64,000 nt of DNA, taken from NCBI RefSeq assembly GCF_039134705.1, contig NZ_CP146256.1:3720001-3784000 (forward strand), in the 5' to 3' direction. Positions within the stretch are counted from its first letter, which is position 1. Each line of letters opens with the position of its first letter. This DNA is from Kineothrix sp. IPX-CK (lineage in GTDB: Bacteria; Bacillota; Clostridia; Lachnospirales; Lachnospiraceae). Below are positions 45,226-53,577 of this stretch, piece by piece. The notes under the pieces are model-generated. The model had not been told where the DNA came from and made no database searches. It saw only the letters and a program-made list of their open reading frames with translations. Both the position numbers and the translations under genes were made by a program.

Positions 45226-45666
45226 TCAAATTGAGTAATCTATGGCGTCTTCTCTTACCATCTGACGCTCTATCAGATTCGCAATCGTCACACCGTCCAC
45301 CACCTTATCGATAGCGTCGTTCAATTCCTTCCATACCCCTAAGGTCTCGCAGGTGTCGCATCTTTCGCACTCATTCACCTCATCTTCCAAACATGCCACC
45401 GGGCATAAGCTGCCCTCGGTCAGCCGGAGGATCATTCCTACCGTATAGTTTTCCGGGCTCCCCGAAATGCGGTATCCGCCCTGTGCACCTCTGGCACTTT
45501 TCACATACCCCGCCTTATTCAAAATGGCGATAATTTGTTCCAGATACTTTTCCGAAATTCCCTGCCTTTCCGCTATCTGCTTCACCTTAACATACTCACC
45601 CGTATTGTTCAGCGCCAGGTCGATCATAACGCGGACCGCATAACGTCCCTTCGTCGAAATTTTCAT
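45226..45666 (-). CDS. Rrf2-family transcriptional regulator
   Basis: The 146-residue DNA-binding protein starts MKISTKGRYAVRVMIDLAL and has the winged helix QIAERQGISEKYLEQIIAILNKAGYVKSARG. Its C-terminal half carries CPVACLEDEVNECERCDTC, five cysteines that could hold an Fe-S cluster as in IscR, or sense redox state. CymR-type members control cysteine metabolism, and cysK and metNIQ are close by, but targets are not proven. AGGAGG 5 bases ahead fixes the ATG at 45666. Confidence 0.92.
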   Translation of the reverse strand: MKISTKGRYAVRVMIDLALNNTGEYVKVKQIAERQGISEKYLEQIIAILNKAGYVKSARGAQGGYRISGSPENYTVGMILRLTEGSLCPVACLEDEVNECERCDTCETLGVWKELNDAIDKVVDGVTIANLIERQMVREDAIDYSI

Positions 45667-45706
45667 GTTTTCCTCCTTCCAATTCATTGCTCAATTCTAT
45701 TGTCTA

Positions 45707-46519
45707 TCAAATCAATTGAAACCGCTCAAAAGCTTTGTATATCCCATGCTTTCCGACATCCGCCGTCACGAAATCCGCGTGAGGCTTCAACCGTTCGTCC
45801 GCATTTCCCATAGCGATTCCTATTGTACATTCCTTAATCATTTCCAAATCGTTCAGACTGTCGCCTATAGCAACCGTATCCGCCATATTCCCGCCCGAAT
45901 ATTCTATCGCTCTTCTTATCCCGCTTGCCTTATTGTTCTTTAAAAGCAGAAGCTCTGCGCTGTACGGATATCTCTCGTCCACCTGTCCGGGCACCATATG
46001 GAATCCCTGTGAGAACCGTTCCTCTACCTTAAATAAGTCTTTCTCGCGCAGTGCGTATAACCCCATTTTATATATGATTTCTTTATCTACAAGATACTCT
46101 TTCATCCCCCGAAACATTTTATGGGAAAAAAATGCCTTCAGCGAATTATCCATACCGCCCATTCCATCAAAGAATCCGGTCACTTTGGAATCCAGATAGA
46201 CTCCGCTTTTTCCTTCCAGAATATATGCCACATTTTGTTCATCACAAAAGCTTGTGATTTCTTTCAATTCTTCCTTTTCAATACTTTCTTCATAGATAAC
46301 TTCCTCACCGACCTTCACATATGCTCCCGCAGCCGCAATCACCCCTTCGAAGCCAATTTCGTCAACAAGGTCAATCATACAAGAAGAGCGTCCCGTAGAA
46401 ATGAAAATTTTATTTCCCTTCTTCCGCGCCAGCTCCACAGCTCGCTTCGTACTCTCCGGAATACAAAGAGCATTATGGTCGAACAGCGTACCGTCAATAT
46501 CCAGAAAAATATATTTCAT
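45707..46519 (-). CDS. Cof-type HAD-superfamily phosphatase
   Basis: This is a cytoplasmic haloacid-dehalogenase-fold phosphatase (class IIB cap) of 270 residues. Motif I is FLDIDGTLFDH with the Asp nucleophile, motif II is FISTGRSSCM, and motifs III/IV include NNKASGIRRAI and VAIGDSLNDLEMIKECTIGIAMGNA. Sugar phosphates or flavin nucleotides are typical substrates; none can be assigned. It lies 40 bases upstream of the Rrf2 gene on the same strand and may be cotranscribed with it. Confidence 0.9.
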   Translation of the reverse strand: MKYIFLDIDGTLFDHNALCIPESTKRAVELARKKGNKIFISTGRSSCMIDLVDEIGFEGVIAAAGAYVKVGEEVIYEESIEKEELKEITSFCDEQNVAYILEGKSGVYLDSKVTGFFDGMGGMDNSLKAFFSHKMFRGMKEYLVDKEIIYKMGLYALREKDLFKVEERFSQGFHMVPGQVDERYPYSAELLLLKNNKASGIRRAIEYSGGNMADTVAIGDSLNDLEMIKECTIGIAMGNADERLKPHADFVTADVGKHGIYKAFERFQLI

Positions 46520-46548
46520 TTTATAAGTGTTATCCTTTCATCATAACA

Positions 46549-46597
46549 AAGGAGGGTGCCATGAAAACTACCGCTTTGTAAGTTTCGGCACTTCCTT
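46549..46597 (-). terminator. Long hairpin after metQ
   Basis: AAGGA and GTGCC pair with TCCTT and GGCAC, around an inner AAACT/AGTTT stem. The minus-strand tail is CCTTTGTTATG. It separates the metNIQ operon from the HAD gene. The six-codon plus-strand frame inside it is not considered a gene. Confidence 0.5.
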
Positions 46598-46658
46598 CAC
46601 ATACACCCTCTCATCGTTTTTATCGGTCTCCAGACCTTACGTTATTGATTCTTTATTA

Positions 46659-47579
46659 CTATTCAAAAGGTACAACGGAACCTTGATATTTCTCATTGAT
46701 GAAGTCTTTAATCTCATCAGACTTCAATACATCCACCAGCGCTTTTACGCCTTCGTTGCCTTCATTGCCTTCTTTAACAACGATAACATTTACATAGGTC
46801 TTAGCCGCTTCGGAATCGGAAGTTTCATATGCTAAAGCATCTGTCTGAGCATTTAAGCCCGCCTGCAATGCATAGTTACCGTTCAGCACTACGAAAGAGG
46901 TCTCTCCGATAACTCTGGCAACCTGAGCTGCCTCCAGCTCAACAATCTCTACGTTGTGAGGGTTCTCCGCTATATCGTTCTTGGTTGCTTCCATACCTGC
47001 GCCCTCTTTCAAGGTAATGATTCCGTTATCCTGTAAAAGAAGAAGCGCTCTCGCCTCATTGGTCGTATCGTTAGGAACTGCAATCGTCGCTCCGTCGGAA
47101 ATATTTGCAAGGTCGGATTCCGTACCTGCATAAATTCCAAGAGGCTCATAATGAATCTCACCTACATTTACAAGGTGTGTTCCTTTTTCTTCATTAAAGC
47201 TATCGAGATAAGGTGTATGCTGGAAATAGTTCGCATCGAATTCACCGGATTCCACTACTTCGTTAGGCTGAACGTAGTCGTTGAATACCGTAACCTGCAA
47301 ATCCCAGCCCTGCTCTGCCAAAATAGGCTTTGCTGCTTCCAGGATCTCCGAATGGGGAACTTCCGTAGCCGCTACCGTGATGGTTCCTTTTTCTGTTACT
47401 TCTGCTGCAGGCTCCTCGGCCTGCGCCGTCTCCTCCGCCGGTGCTGCTGTTTCTTCGGGAGCTTCTGTGCTCTCCGTTTCTGCCGGTGCTGTAGCCGTCT
47501 CGCCCGCAGAGCCGCATGCGGTGAGAGTACCTGCCGCAAGGACTGTCGCTAATACTGCTGTTAAAATTCTTTTTTTCAT
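46659..47579 (-). CDS. metQ: Methionine ABC transporter, substrate-binding lipoprotein
   Basis: An NlpA/MetQ-family lipoprotein starts at the ATG at 47579 (GGAGG 8 bases ahead; the longer frame to 47612 is rejected). The lipobox is GTLTACGS, followed by an Ala/Glu/Pro/Thr-rich linker of about 45 residues. The binding domain has ITVAATEVPHSEILE, QVTVFNDYVQPNEVVESGEFDANYFQH (Tyr/His ligand residues) and TIAVPNDTTNEARALLLLQ. It works with MetI and MetN encoded directly upstream. Confidence 0.93.
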   Translation of the reverse strand: MKKRILTAVLATVLAAGTLTACGSAGETATAPAETESTEAPEETAAPAEETAQAEEPAAEVTEKGTITVAATEVPHSEILEAAKPILAEQGWDLQVTVFNDYVQPNEVVESGEFDANYFQHTPYLDSFNEEKGTHLVNVGEIHYEPLGIYAGTESDLANISDGATIAVPNDTTNEARALLLLQDNGIITLKEGAGMEATKNDIAENPHNVEIVELEAAQVARVIGETSFVVLNGNYALQAGLNAQTDALAYETSDSEAAKTYVNVIVVKEGNEGNEGVKALVDVLKSDEIKDFINEKYQGSVVPFE

Positions 47580-47648
47580 AATCTTCTCCTCCTTTGAGCG
47601 TTTTTCACTCATGAGTGTTCTTCACTCATTTATATCATAAATCCGCGT

Positions 47649-48314
47649 CTATCCGGTAATTCGTTTATCCAGCTTTTTGGACATCCTCGTACCGATATAT
47701 TGCAGAATCTGAACAAGTATAACTAATAAAATAACCGTAACGATCATGATATCGGCCTGATAGCGGTAATATCCGTAGCGTATCGCCACATCGCCCAGGC
47801 CGCCGCCGCCAACGGCACCTGCCATCGCAGAATATCCCAAGATCGTTCCAAGAGCTATGGTAGCTCCCGCAATCAAAGAGGTTCTTGCCTCTCCCAAAAA
47901 AACTTTCCAAACAATAGTTCCGGTACTGGCTCCCATACTCTGCGCCGCCTCTACCACGCCGCGGTCCACCTCCAAAAGAGAAGATTCCACCAGCCTGGCG
48001 ATAAAGGGTGCCGCCGCCACAGTAAGCGGTACTATCGTCGCTGTAGCTCCGTAGCTCTTCCCTACCACAAATCTGGTAAAGGGAATCAGCAGCATGAGTA
48101 AAATCAAGAACGGAACGCTTCGCACTATATTTGCAATTACATCCAATATTTTATAAGTTACCGCATTAGGTCTAAGACCGTCCTTCGCAGTAATTACAAG
48201 AAAAATTCCCATAGGCAGTCCAATACAATAAGCAAAAAACGTCGATGTCAGCGTCATGTACAGGGTGGTGCCCGTTTCTTTTATAAGCATCATTATTGTC
48301 GCATTATCCCACAT
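47649..48314 (-). CDS. metI: Methionine ABC transporter, permease
   Basis: The 221-residue membrane protein has five predicted helices. It contains MGIFLVITAKDGLRPNAVTYK, ANIVRSVPFLILLMLLIPFTR and the EAA loop VVEAAQSMGASTGTIVWKVFLGEAR that contacts MetN. VGGGGLGDVAIRYGYYRYQ is a MetI hallmark. It overlaps the metN stop by 11 bases and is followed by metQ after 69 bases. Confidence 0.94.
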   Translation of the reverse strand: MWDNATIMMLIKETGTTLYMTLTSTFFAYCIGLPMGIFLVITAKDGLRPNAVTYKILDVIANIVRSVPFLILLMLLIPFTRFVVGKSYGATATIVPLTVAAAPFIARLVESSLLEVDRGVVEAAQSMGASTGTIVWKVFLGEARTSLIAGATIALGTILGYSAMAGAVGGGGLGDVAIRYGYYRYQADIMIVTVILLVILVQILQYIGTRMSKKLDKRITG

Positions 48315-49314
48315 AGTTACTCAACTCCTCCACTTCCAGCTTTCTTTCCTTCAGATAATGAATCATCTTTCTTGCTATGATCTCATCCTCCGGAAGCTGC
48401 AATATCATCTGTCCGTGTGCCACGCCGCCGATATCCTTTGTATCGGCCAGAAGGATGTTGGCCGGCGCCTTGCATTCCAGAACCATATTGGCAATGACCG
48501 GTTCAAAGGAAGAATGATCCTTGAAAACGATGCGGATGCAGCGTTTGCCTCTCATCTGTTCATGGTTTCCGCCATTCTGGAATACTAACGCTTTTGCGGC
48601 CGGTGTCTGAGGCCTTGTAAAGACCTCCTCCACCGTTCCGGTTTCCGCCAGCGTTCCGCCGTCTATAATTGCTACGTGAGTGCATATTTCCTGCACCACA
48701 GCCATTTCATGGGTAATGATGACAATAGTAATGCCATATTTTTCATTAATATCTTTCAAAAGAGCGAGGATGGATTTGGTCGTGGTAGGATCGAGAGCGC
48801 TTGTGGCTTCGTCGCAGAGCAGAATCTTCGGATTGGTCGCCAAGGCTCTGGCAATAGCCACTCTCTGCTTCTGTCCGCCGGAAAGCTGCGCCGGATAAGC
48901 CTTCGCCTTTTCGGAAAGTCCTACGATTTCAAGCAACTCCTTCGCGCGGCTGCGGGCCTCCTTTTTCTTCTGCCCCGTAATTTCCAGGGGGAAGCAGATG
49001 TTATCCAGAACGGTCCTTTGCATGAGCAGATTAAAATGCTGAAAAATCATTGCTATCTGTGTGCGGGTCCGTCGCAGTTCATTTTCCGGCAAGCCGGCGA
49101 GGTCCTTTCCTTCTATCATGACCGTACCAGTGGTCGGCTTCTCCAGAAAGTTCAGACAGCGTACCAACGTACTCTTCCCCGCACCGCTCATGCCGATGAT
49201 TCCGTAGATTTCACCCTTGTGAATCTCCAGATTGATGCCCTTTAGCGCTTCTACCGTATTATCTTTACCAATAAATGTCTTTCCGACATCTTTAACCTGT
49301 ATGATAGTCTCCAT
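48304..49314 (-). CDS. metN: Methionine ABC transporter, ATP-binding protein
   Basis: The 336-residue ATPase has Walker A GMSGAGKSTLVRCLN, Q-loop AMIFQHFNLLMQRTV, signature [16 protein letters not shown], Walker B ILLCDEATSALDP and switch His in VIITHEMAVV. The C-terminal NIL (ACT-like) domain, from about residue 260, is where methionine trans-inhibits related transporters. GGGAG 5 bases ahead selects the ATG at 49314, not 49425. No SAM riboswitch was seen upstream. Confidence 0.95.
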   Translation of the reverse strand: METIIQVKDVGKTFIGKDNTVEALKGINLEIHKGEIYGIIGMSGAGKSTLVRCLNFLEKPTTGTVMIEGKDLAGLPENELRRTRTQIAMIFQHFNLLMQRTVLDNICFPLEITGQKKKEARSRAKELLEIVGLSEKAKAYPAQLSGGQKQRVAIARALATNPKILLCDEATSALDPTTTKSILALLKDINEKYGITIVIITHEMAVVQEICTHVAIIDGGTLAETGTVEEVFTRPQTPAAKALVFQNGGNHEQMRGKRCIRIVFKDHSSFEPVIANMVLECKAPANILLADTKDIGGVAHGQMILQLPEDEIIARKMIHYLKERKLEVEELSNYVG

Positions 49315-49356
49315 AACTGCTCCCATCTGTCGCAAAAATATAATAGTACAGACCGT

Positions 49357-49385
49357 ATCATACCATAAGCTGCCGTTTTCTGCAA
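49357..49385 (-). promoter_or_regulatory. Candidate metNIQ promoter
   Basis: On the minus strand TTGCAG (49385-49380) and TATGAT (49362-49357) are 17 bases apart, about 45 bases before the metN ATG. The nearby insertion sequence starts about 115 bases further upstream, so this promoter is intact. Confidence 0.55.
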
Positions 49386-49500
49386 TGCCCGCCCATTTCT
49401 TGAGTTTTCGTAGTTTTATCCACAAACCCCTTGTTTCACTAGTAATGCAATGAACAACTTTCAGAAAATGCCCAAAATATAAGGAATCACCAGTCCTTTT

Positions 49501-50886
49501 GTAGTAGAATTAAGTTGCGAAACAAAATCTACACTAAACAATAAAGAAAGGGATTCCTCATGCTTAATTCTACTACAAAAACCTACACTTTGAAACGTGA
49601 AATTTTATCTTTTTCAAACAAAATATCCCGTAAGCTTTCCAAACCGGACAAAAAGTTTACTTCGGACATGACCTATGGCATGTTAGCTTCTGGTAGTTGT
49701 CTTCTGACTGATATTGCAGATCAACTTCACGAAGACTCTAAAAAGGTCAACAGTGTTGAGCGCCTTACCAGACATTTAAATAAAGGGACTTCCAAACAAG
49801 CCTTACTTTCTTATCTTCAAACTGTTCGTAAATGGGTGCCCGATGATCCGGTAATCCATATCGATGACAGTGACGTCATCAAGCCTGACGGATATAAGTT
49901 TGAGGCTCTTGGTATGGTAAGGGATGGTTCCAAAAGTACTAAAACAAAAAATGTCTACGAGAAAGGCTACCATGTAACAGAGGCCTGTGTCATGACAAAA
50001 GACAATCATCCTGTCAGCATTTACTCCAAAATCCATTCTTCAAAAGAAAAGACCTTCACCTCTGTCAATAGCGTTACCTTCGATGCCATGGAGCGTGGAA
50101 AAGCAATGTTTGGAAAAGCTACTTTTGTTATGGACCGGGGCTATGATGATAATAAGATGTTCCTTAAGCTTGATGAATTAAAACAGGACTATGTGATTCG
50201 GCTTACTGCTAAAAGAAAGCTCCTTTTCCATAACAAATGGGTAGCTGCCACAGAACTTCGAAATCGTCGGAAAGGTAAAATCACGACACCTGTATTCTAT
50301 AAAGGTAAAAAACGGGAGGCTTATCTATCCCATGTGAAGGTTCAGATCACCGCATCCAGAAAAGACATTTTTCTGGTTCTTGTCTATGGCATCACAGAGT
50401 ATCCGATGATGCTCGCAACGAACAAAGAATTAAAATCCAGAGATGATGTAATCCGGATTGCAAGACTTTATTTCTCCCGCTGGCGCATCGAGGAATATTT
50501 CCGCTGCAAGAAACAGGTCTTCCAGTTCGAAAACTTCCGAGTTCGGAAACTGAAAGCAATCAATGCTCTAAATTTTTACATTACCATGTGTATGGCATTT
50601 CTTGCGCTGGTTTCAATGAAAGCAGAAACAAATGCCCTAAAAGTTTCAATCATACAGACAGCAGCTCCTATAAAGGAAAAAGTTCAATTCTGCTATTACC
50701 GATTAGCGAAAGGTATCTCTGGTATACTGTCGTATGCAAAAGAAGGTGTCAGGCTTTGGTTCAGAACAAAACGTCCTGCATACCGTCAACTTTGCTTTAA
50801 GCTGATCGCATAAATAGATAACATAATATTTCTCCCAAAGTCCGGTTCCCACGGGGCTTGTTTCGGTGACTCTATTCGAAGTATTG
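49501..50886 (+). mobile_element. IS4-like insertion sequence
   Basis: It carries one transposase. The candidate ends are defined by an 8-base direct repeat, GTCCTTTT, at 49493-49500 and 50887-50894 (possible target duplication). The imperfect inverted ends share a GAAT..AGT..GAAACAA pattern (left about 49504-49525, right about 50860-50883). The ends are not certain because the inverted repeats are imperfect and offset by about 3 bases. It is inserted between metN and cysK, outside any gene. Confidence 0.6.
49560..50813 (+). CDS. IS4-family transposase
   Basis: The 417-residue DDE transposase (DDE_Tnp_1) appears complete. The first Asp lies in VIHIDDSDVIKPDG, the second in TFVMDRGYDDNKMF, and the Glu in FSRWRIEEYFRCKKQ, the Y-(2)-R-(3)-E-(6)-K signature of the IS4 family. 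The N-terminal domain is Lys/Ser-rich and likely binds the ends. The frame is unbroken, so the element may be active. AGAAAGGGA precedes the ATG. Confidence 0.9.
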   Translation: MLNSTTKTYTLKREILSFSNKISRKLSKPDKKFTSDMTYGMLASGSCLLTDIADQLHEDSKKVNSVERLTRHLNKGTSKQALLSYLQTVRKWVPDDPVIHIDDSDVIKPDGYKFEALGMVRDGSKSTKTKNVYEKGYHVTEACVMTKDNHPVSIYSKIHSSKEKTFTSVNSVTFDAMERGKAMFGKATFVMDRGYDDNKMFLKLDELKQDYVIRLTAKRKLLFHNKWVAATELRNRRKGKITTPVFYKGKKREAYLSHVKVQITASRKDIFLVLVYGITEYPMMLATNKELKSRDDVIRIARLYFSRWRIEEYFRCKKQVFQFENFRVRKLKAINALNFYITMCMAFLALVSMKAETNALKVSIIQTAAPIKEKVQFCYYRLAKGISGILSYAKEGVRLWFRTKRPAYRQLCFKLIA

Positions 50887-50986
50887 TCCTTTTATTTTTC
50901 AAAAAAAAGACAGATTGGTACTTTAGGAGAAGTTATATTTTTTAAAAATTACATTTTACGGAAACTCAAGCCGCCCATTTACGCTG

Positions 50987-51013
50987 TTACTGTTCACTCC
51001 GTTAACAGTAACC
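50987..51013. repeat. 27-bp dispersed palindrome, copy C
   Basis: GTTACTGTT and AACAGTAAC flank CACTCCGTT, giving 9-bp perfect arms. The same 27-base plan occurs at 30245-30271 and 38005-38028. It lies just downstream of cysK (convergent with the IS), where it could also act as an RNA hairpin. It has no T-run. Confidence 0.65.
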
Positions 51014-51080
51014 TTACATCCACGCTTTTCTTATGTTTGAATTAACGTTCTTTACATAAATAATATAAAGAAACTTTCCT

Positions 51081-52019
51081 TCATTCTTCTGTGAACAAAG
51101 GTGTGGAAAGGTAACGGTCTCCTGAATCAGGAAGAAGGATAACTATTGTCTTTCCTGCATTCTCAGGTCTCTTTGCTACTTCAACTGCTGCATGGAGCAC
51201 TGCGCCGGAGGAAATTCCTACCAGGATTCCTTCTTTTACCGCAATCGCTTTTCCTGCTGCAAAAGCGTCTTCATTCTTTACAGGAATGATTTCGTCATAA
51301 ATTTGTGTATCCAGTACTGCGGGTACGAACCCTGCGCCGATACCTTGAATCTTGTGAGGTCCCGGCTTGCCTCCGGAAAGTACAGGAGATGCTTCCGGCT
51401 CTACTGCGATAATCTTCACATCTGCCTTCTTGGACTTCAAATATTTTCCGGCACCGGTGATCGTTCCGCCCGTTCCTACACCTGAAATAAAGATATCCAC
51501 CTCGCCGTCGGTGTCCTGCCATATCTCCGGTCCCGTGGTAGCTTCGTGAACTGCCGGGTTAGCCGGATTATCGAACTGTCCGAGAATAACTGCTCCGGGT
51601 ATGGTATCCCTAAGCTCTTCCGCTTTGGCGATAGCACCCTTCATTCCCTTCGCGCCTTCTGTCAGCACCAATTCCGCTCCGTATGCCTTTAACAAGTTTC
51701 TTCTCTCCACGCTCATGGTATCGGGAAGCGTTAAAATCGCACGATAGCCTCTCGCCGCCGCAACAGATGCAAGACCGATTCCCGTATTGCCCGATGTAGG
51801 CTCGATAATCGTCGCGCCTTCCTTCAGCTTACCAGCCTTCTCCGCATCCTCGATCATCGCAAGTGCGATTCTGTCCTTTACGCTGCCTGCCGGATTGAAG
51901 TACTCCAGCTTCGCCAGCAGTGTCGCATTCTCTACTCCCGTCGCCTTAGCGAAGTTCTTCACGTTCAATAAGGGAGTTCCTCCAATCAGTTCCGTTGCGC
52001 TGTTCTTAATATTTGCCAT
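51081..52019 (-). CDS. cysK: Cysteine synthase A
   Basis: O-acetylserine sulfhydrylase makes cysteine from O-acetylserine and sulfide using PLP. The 312-residue protein has the PLP lysine in [15 protein letters not shown], the substrate loop [16 protein letters not shown], the phosphate cup [17 protein letters not shown], and the C-terminal [16 protein letters not shown] with [13 protein letters not shown]. It is monocistronic, with its own promoter at 52087-52115. The start is preceded by AAAGGAG. Confidence 0.95.
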   Translation of the reverse strand: MANIKNSATELIGGTPLLNVKNFAKATGVENATLLAKLEYFNPAGSVKDRIALAMIEDAEKAGKLKEGATIIEPTSGNTGIGLASVAAARGYRAILTLPDTMSVERRNLLKAYGAELVLTEGAKGMKGAIAKAEELRDTIPGAVILGQFDNPANPAVHEATTGPEIWQDTDGEVDIFISGVGTGGTITGAGKYLKSKKADVKIIAVEPEASPVLSGGKPGPHKIQGIGAGFVPAVLDTQIYDEIIPVKNEDAFAAGKAIAVKEGILVGISSGAVLHAAVEVAKRPENAGKTIVILLPDSGDRYLSTPLFTEE

Positions 52020-52086
52020 TTCTTTCTATCTCCTTTCATTTTCTTTATCTATTTCATACTAACTCAGTAGGTTTATTATGAATTGA

Positions 52087-52115
52087 ATGTTACCACGCTG
52101 ACTGTGATCTGTCAA
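52087..52115 (-). promoter_or_regulatory. Candidate cysK promoter with a nearby short palindrome
   Basis: On the minus strand TTGACA (52115-52110) and TAACAT (52092-52087) are 17 bases apart. Between this and the gene, TACTGAGTTAGTA (about 52061-52073) is a short imperfect palindrome that could be a regulator site, for example for the Rrf2 protein; that link is speculative. Confidence 0.5.
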
Positions 52116-52185
52116 CTACTATTTTAATTATTTTTTTATTTTTACTTCCAAATACTTTTATCTTTCATATTATAACAAATTGTGG

Positions 52186-52214
52186 TTGTCCAATACCCGG
52201 CATTTTGATATAAT
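52186..52214 (+). promoter_or_regulatory. Promoter of the carbamate-kinase-like gene
   Basis: TTGTCC (52186-52191) and TATAAT (52209-52214) have an optimal 17-base spacer. Transcription should start near 52221, leaving a leader of about 170 bases. Confidence 0.7.
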
Positions 52215-52245
52215 TTTCTTATATTTTAACAAAGGTATCAGGGGA

Positions 52246-52391
52246 TGTCTGAGAACTCGTTGCACCGTTCTAAACGCCCCATATTAAAAGGAACATGGTT
52301 ATAAAAGTGAAATGAAATTAATTTCACTTGCAAATATTACGCCCTCAGACAAAAGTTTGCAGGCTAAGAAGAAAGGCATGGTTATTATATT
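52246..52391 (+). promoter_or_regulatory. Structured leader of the carbamate-kinase-like gene, including shared element copy 2
   Basis: TGTCTGAG (52246-52253) can pair with CTCAGACA (52344-52351), enclosing the hairpin AAGTGAAAT/ATTTCACTT (52305-52313, 52321-52329). From 52305 to 52382 the order hairpin, GCAAAT, AAAGTTTGCAGGCT, GAAAGGCATGG matches the aspS leader. A five-codon frame starts at that ATGG (52378) and its TGA overlaps the real ATG, suggesting coupled translation. No known riboswitch family was recognised. Confidence 0.5.
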
Positions 52392-53330
52392 ATGAAGAAA
52401 AAAGTGGTGGTATCTCTTGGTCATCAGGCATTGGGCTATACGACATTGCAGCAGTGGGATGCCGTAAAGATAACGGCAAAAGCATTGGCGGATTTGGTAG
52501 AGGAAGATTATCAACTCACTATCACCCACAGCAACGGACCGCAGGTAAGCATGATTCACAAGGCGATGACGGAGCTTCGCCGCGTATATACCGACTATAC
52601 TCCGGCCCCTATGTGCGTCTGCTCGGCGATGAGTCAGGGCTATGTGGGCTTCGACATCCAGAACTCTCTGCGTGCGGAGCTTTTAAGCCGCGGCATACCC
52701 AAGACAGTCAGCACCATTTTGACACAGGTAACAGTAGATCCCTACGACGAGGCTTTCTATGAGCCCACCAAGCTTATCGGACGCAATATGTCCGCGGAGG
52801 AGGCGGAGGCCGAACTTGAAAAAGGAAATTACGTGGTGGAGGAAGCCGGACAGGGCTTCCGAAGAGTCGTTGCCGCACCTAAACCTATCGATATTGTCGA
52901 AATCGAGGCCATCCGCCTTCTGGCGGAAGCCGGACAGGTAGTCATCGCCTGCGGCGGCGGCGGAATTCCTGTTATTGAGCAGAATCACGCTCTGCAAGGC
53001 GCATCCGCAGTTATCGAGAAGGACTCCATCGCAGGAAAGCTCGCTGAGGATTTAAACGCCGACCAGCTCATTATTCTTACCGGAGTTCCCTGCATCTATA
53101 AGAACTATGGAAAAGAAGATCAGGAAGCACTAAGTACCCTTTCCATAACGGAGGCTCAGAAATATATAGAAGAAAAGCAATTCGGTGAAGGTAATATGCT
53201 TCCCAAGATCGAAGCTGCAATTGCTTATTTAAAGGCTTGTCCTAAGGGCAGCGTCCTCATCGCTTCGCTGGACAATGTTGCTGATGCGGTAAAGGGTAAG
53301 GGCGGAACAGTTATCACAATGAACCCATAG
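52392..53330 (+). CDS. Carbamate-kinase-like protein
   Basis: This is an amino-acid-kinase-fold protein of 312 residues, the size of carbamate kinase, which transfers phosphate between carbamoyl phosphate and ADP. Family motifs include THSNGPQVSMIHKAM, CSAMSQGYVGFDIQN, LTQVTVDPYDEAF, VVAAPKPIDIVE, VIACGGGGIPV, AVIEKDSIAGKLAEDL and NMLPKIEAAIAYL. The phosphate loop, normally ALGGNAL, reads VSLGHQALGY. No arginine deiminase or ornithine carbamoyltransferase genes adjoin it, so the pathway (arginine, purine or agmatine breakdown) is open. The start relies on an upstream mini-frame rather than a well-spaced ribosome site. Confidence 0.85.
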   Translation: MKKKVVVSLGHQALGYTTLQQWDAVKITAKALADLVEEDYQLTITHSNGPQVSMIHKAMTELRRVYTDYTPAPMCVCSAMSQGYVGFDIQNSLRAELLSRGIPKTVSTILTQVTVDPYDEAFYEPTKLIGRNMSAEEAEAELEKGNYVVEEAGQGFRRVVAAPKPIDIVEIEAIRLLAEAGQVVIACGGGGIPVIEQNHALQGASAVIEKDSIAGKLAEDLNADQLIILTGVPCIYKNYGKEDQEALSTLSITEAQKYIEEKQFGEGNMLPKIEAAIAYLKACPKGSVLIASLDNVADAVKGKGGTVITMNP

Positions 53331-53388
53331 TCTTCATTGCGATAACCAATACACAAAAAACACCTCGCGATGTCGATTACTGAATAGC

Positions 53389-53420
53389 AAAGAACGCAGT
53401 GCATACTGTGTTCTTTTTTT
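53389..53420 (+). terminator. Intrinsic terminator after the carbamate-kinase-like gene
   Basis: AAAGAACGCAGT and ACTGTGTTCTTT form the stem with a GCAT loop and seven or more Ts follow. Confidence 0.85.
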
Positions 53421-53500
53421 GTGCACACCATTGATCGACAAGGTCACAATGGTCGGAGAAAGGCAACATCTTGTCAATTGACGGCAGTAATTTACCCTCT

Positions 53501-53551
53501 TGACAAATCCTCCATTTAATATTATTATAATGATATCAAATTGATATCATA
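53501..53551 (+). promoter_or_regulatory. Promoter and palindromic operator of the SPFH/RHH gene pair
   Basis: TTGACA (53501-53506) and TATTAT (53524-53529) have a 17-base spacer. Directly after, overlapping the start site, lies the 21-bp near-perfect palindrome made of ATGATATCAA and TTGATATCAT around one central base (53531-53551). A repressor bound there would block initiation. The RHH protein encoded downstream is the natural candidate. Confidence 0.65.
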
Positions 53552-53577
53552 TTAATAACTACTTTGGAGGATTCATT

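Noticed and set aside
46561..46581. Six-codon plus-strand frame after GGAGG near metQ
   Set aside because: It lies inside a hairpin that ends a minus-strand operon and is too short to judge.
49321..49500. SAM riboswitch upstream of metNIQ
   Set aside because: No S-box core or K-turn sequence was seen; an ordinary promoter lies close to metN.
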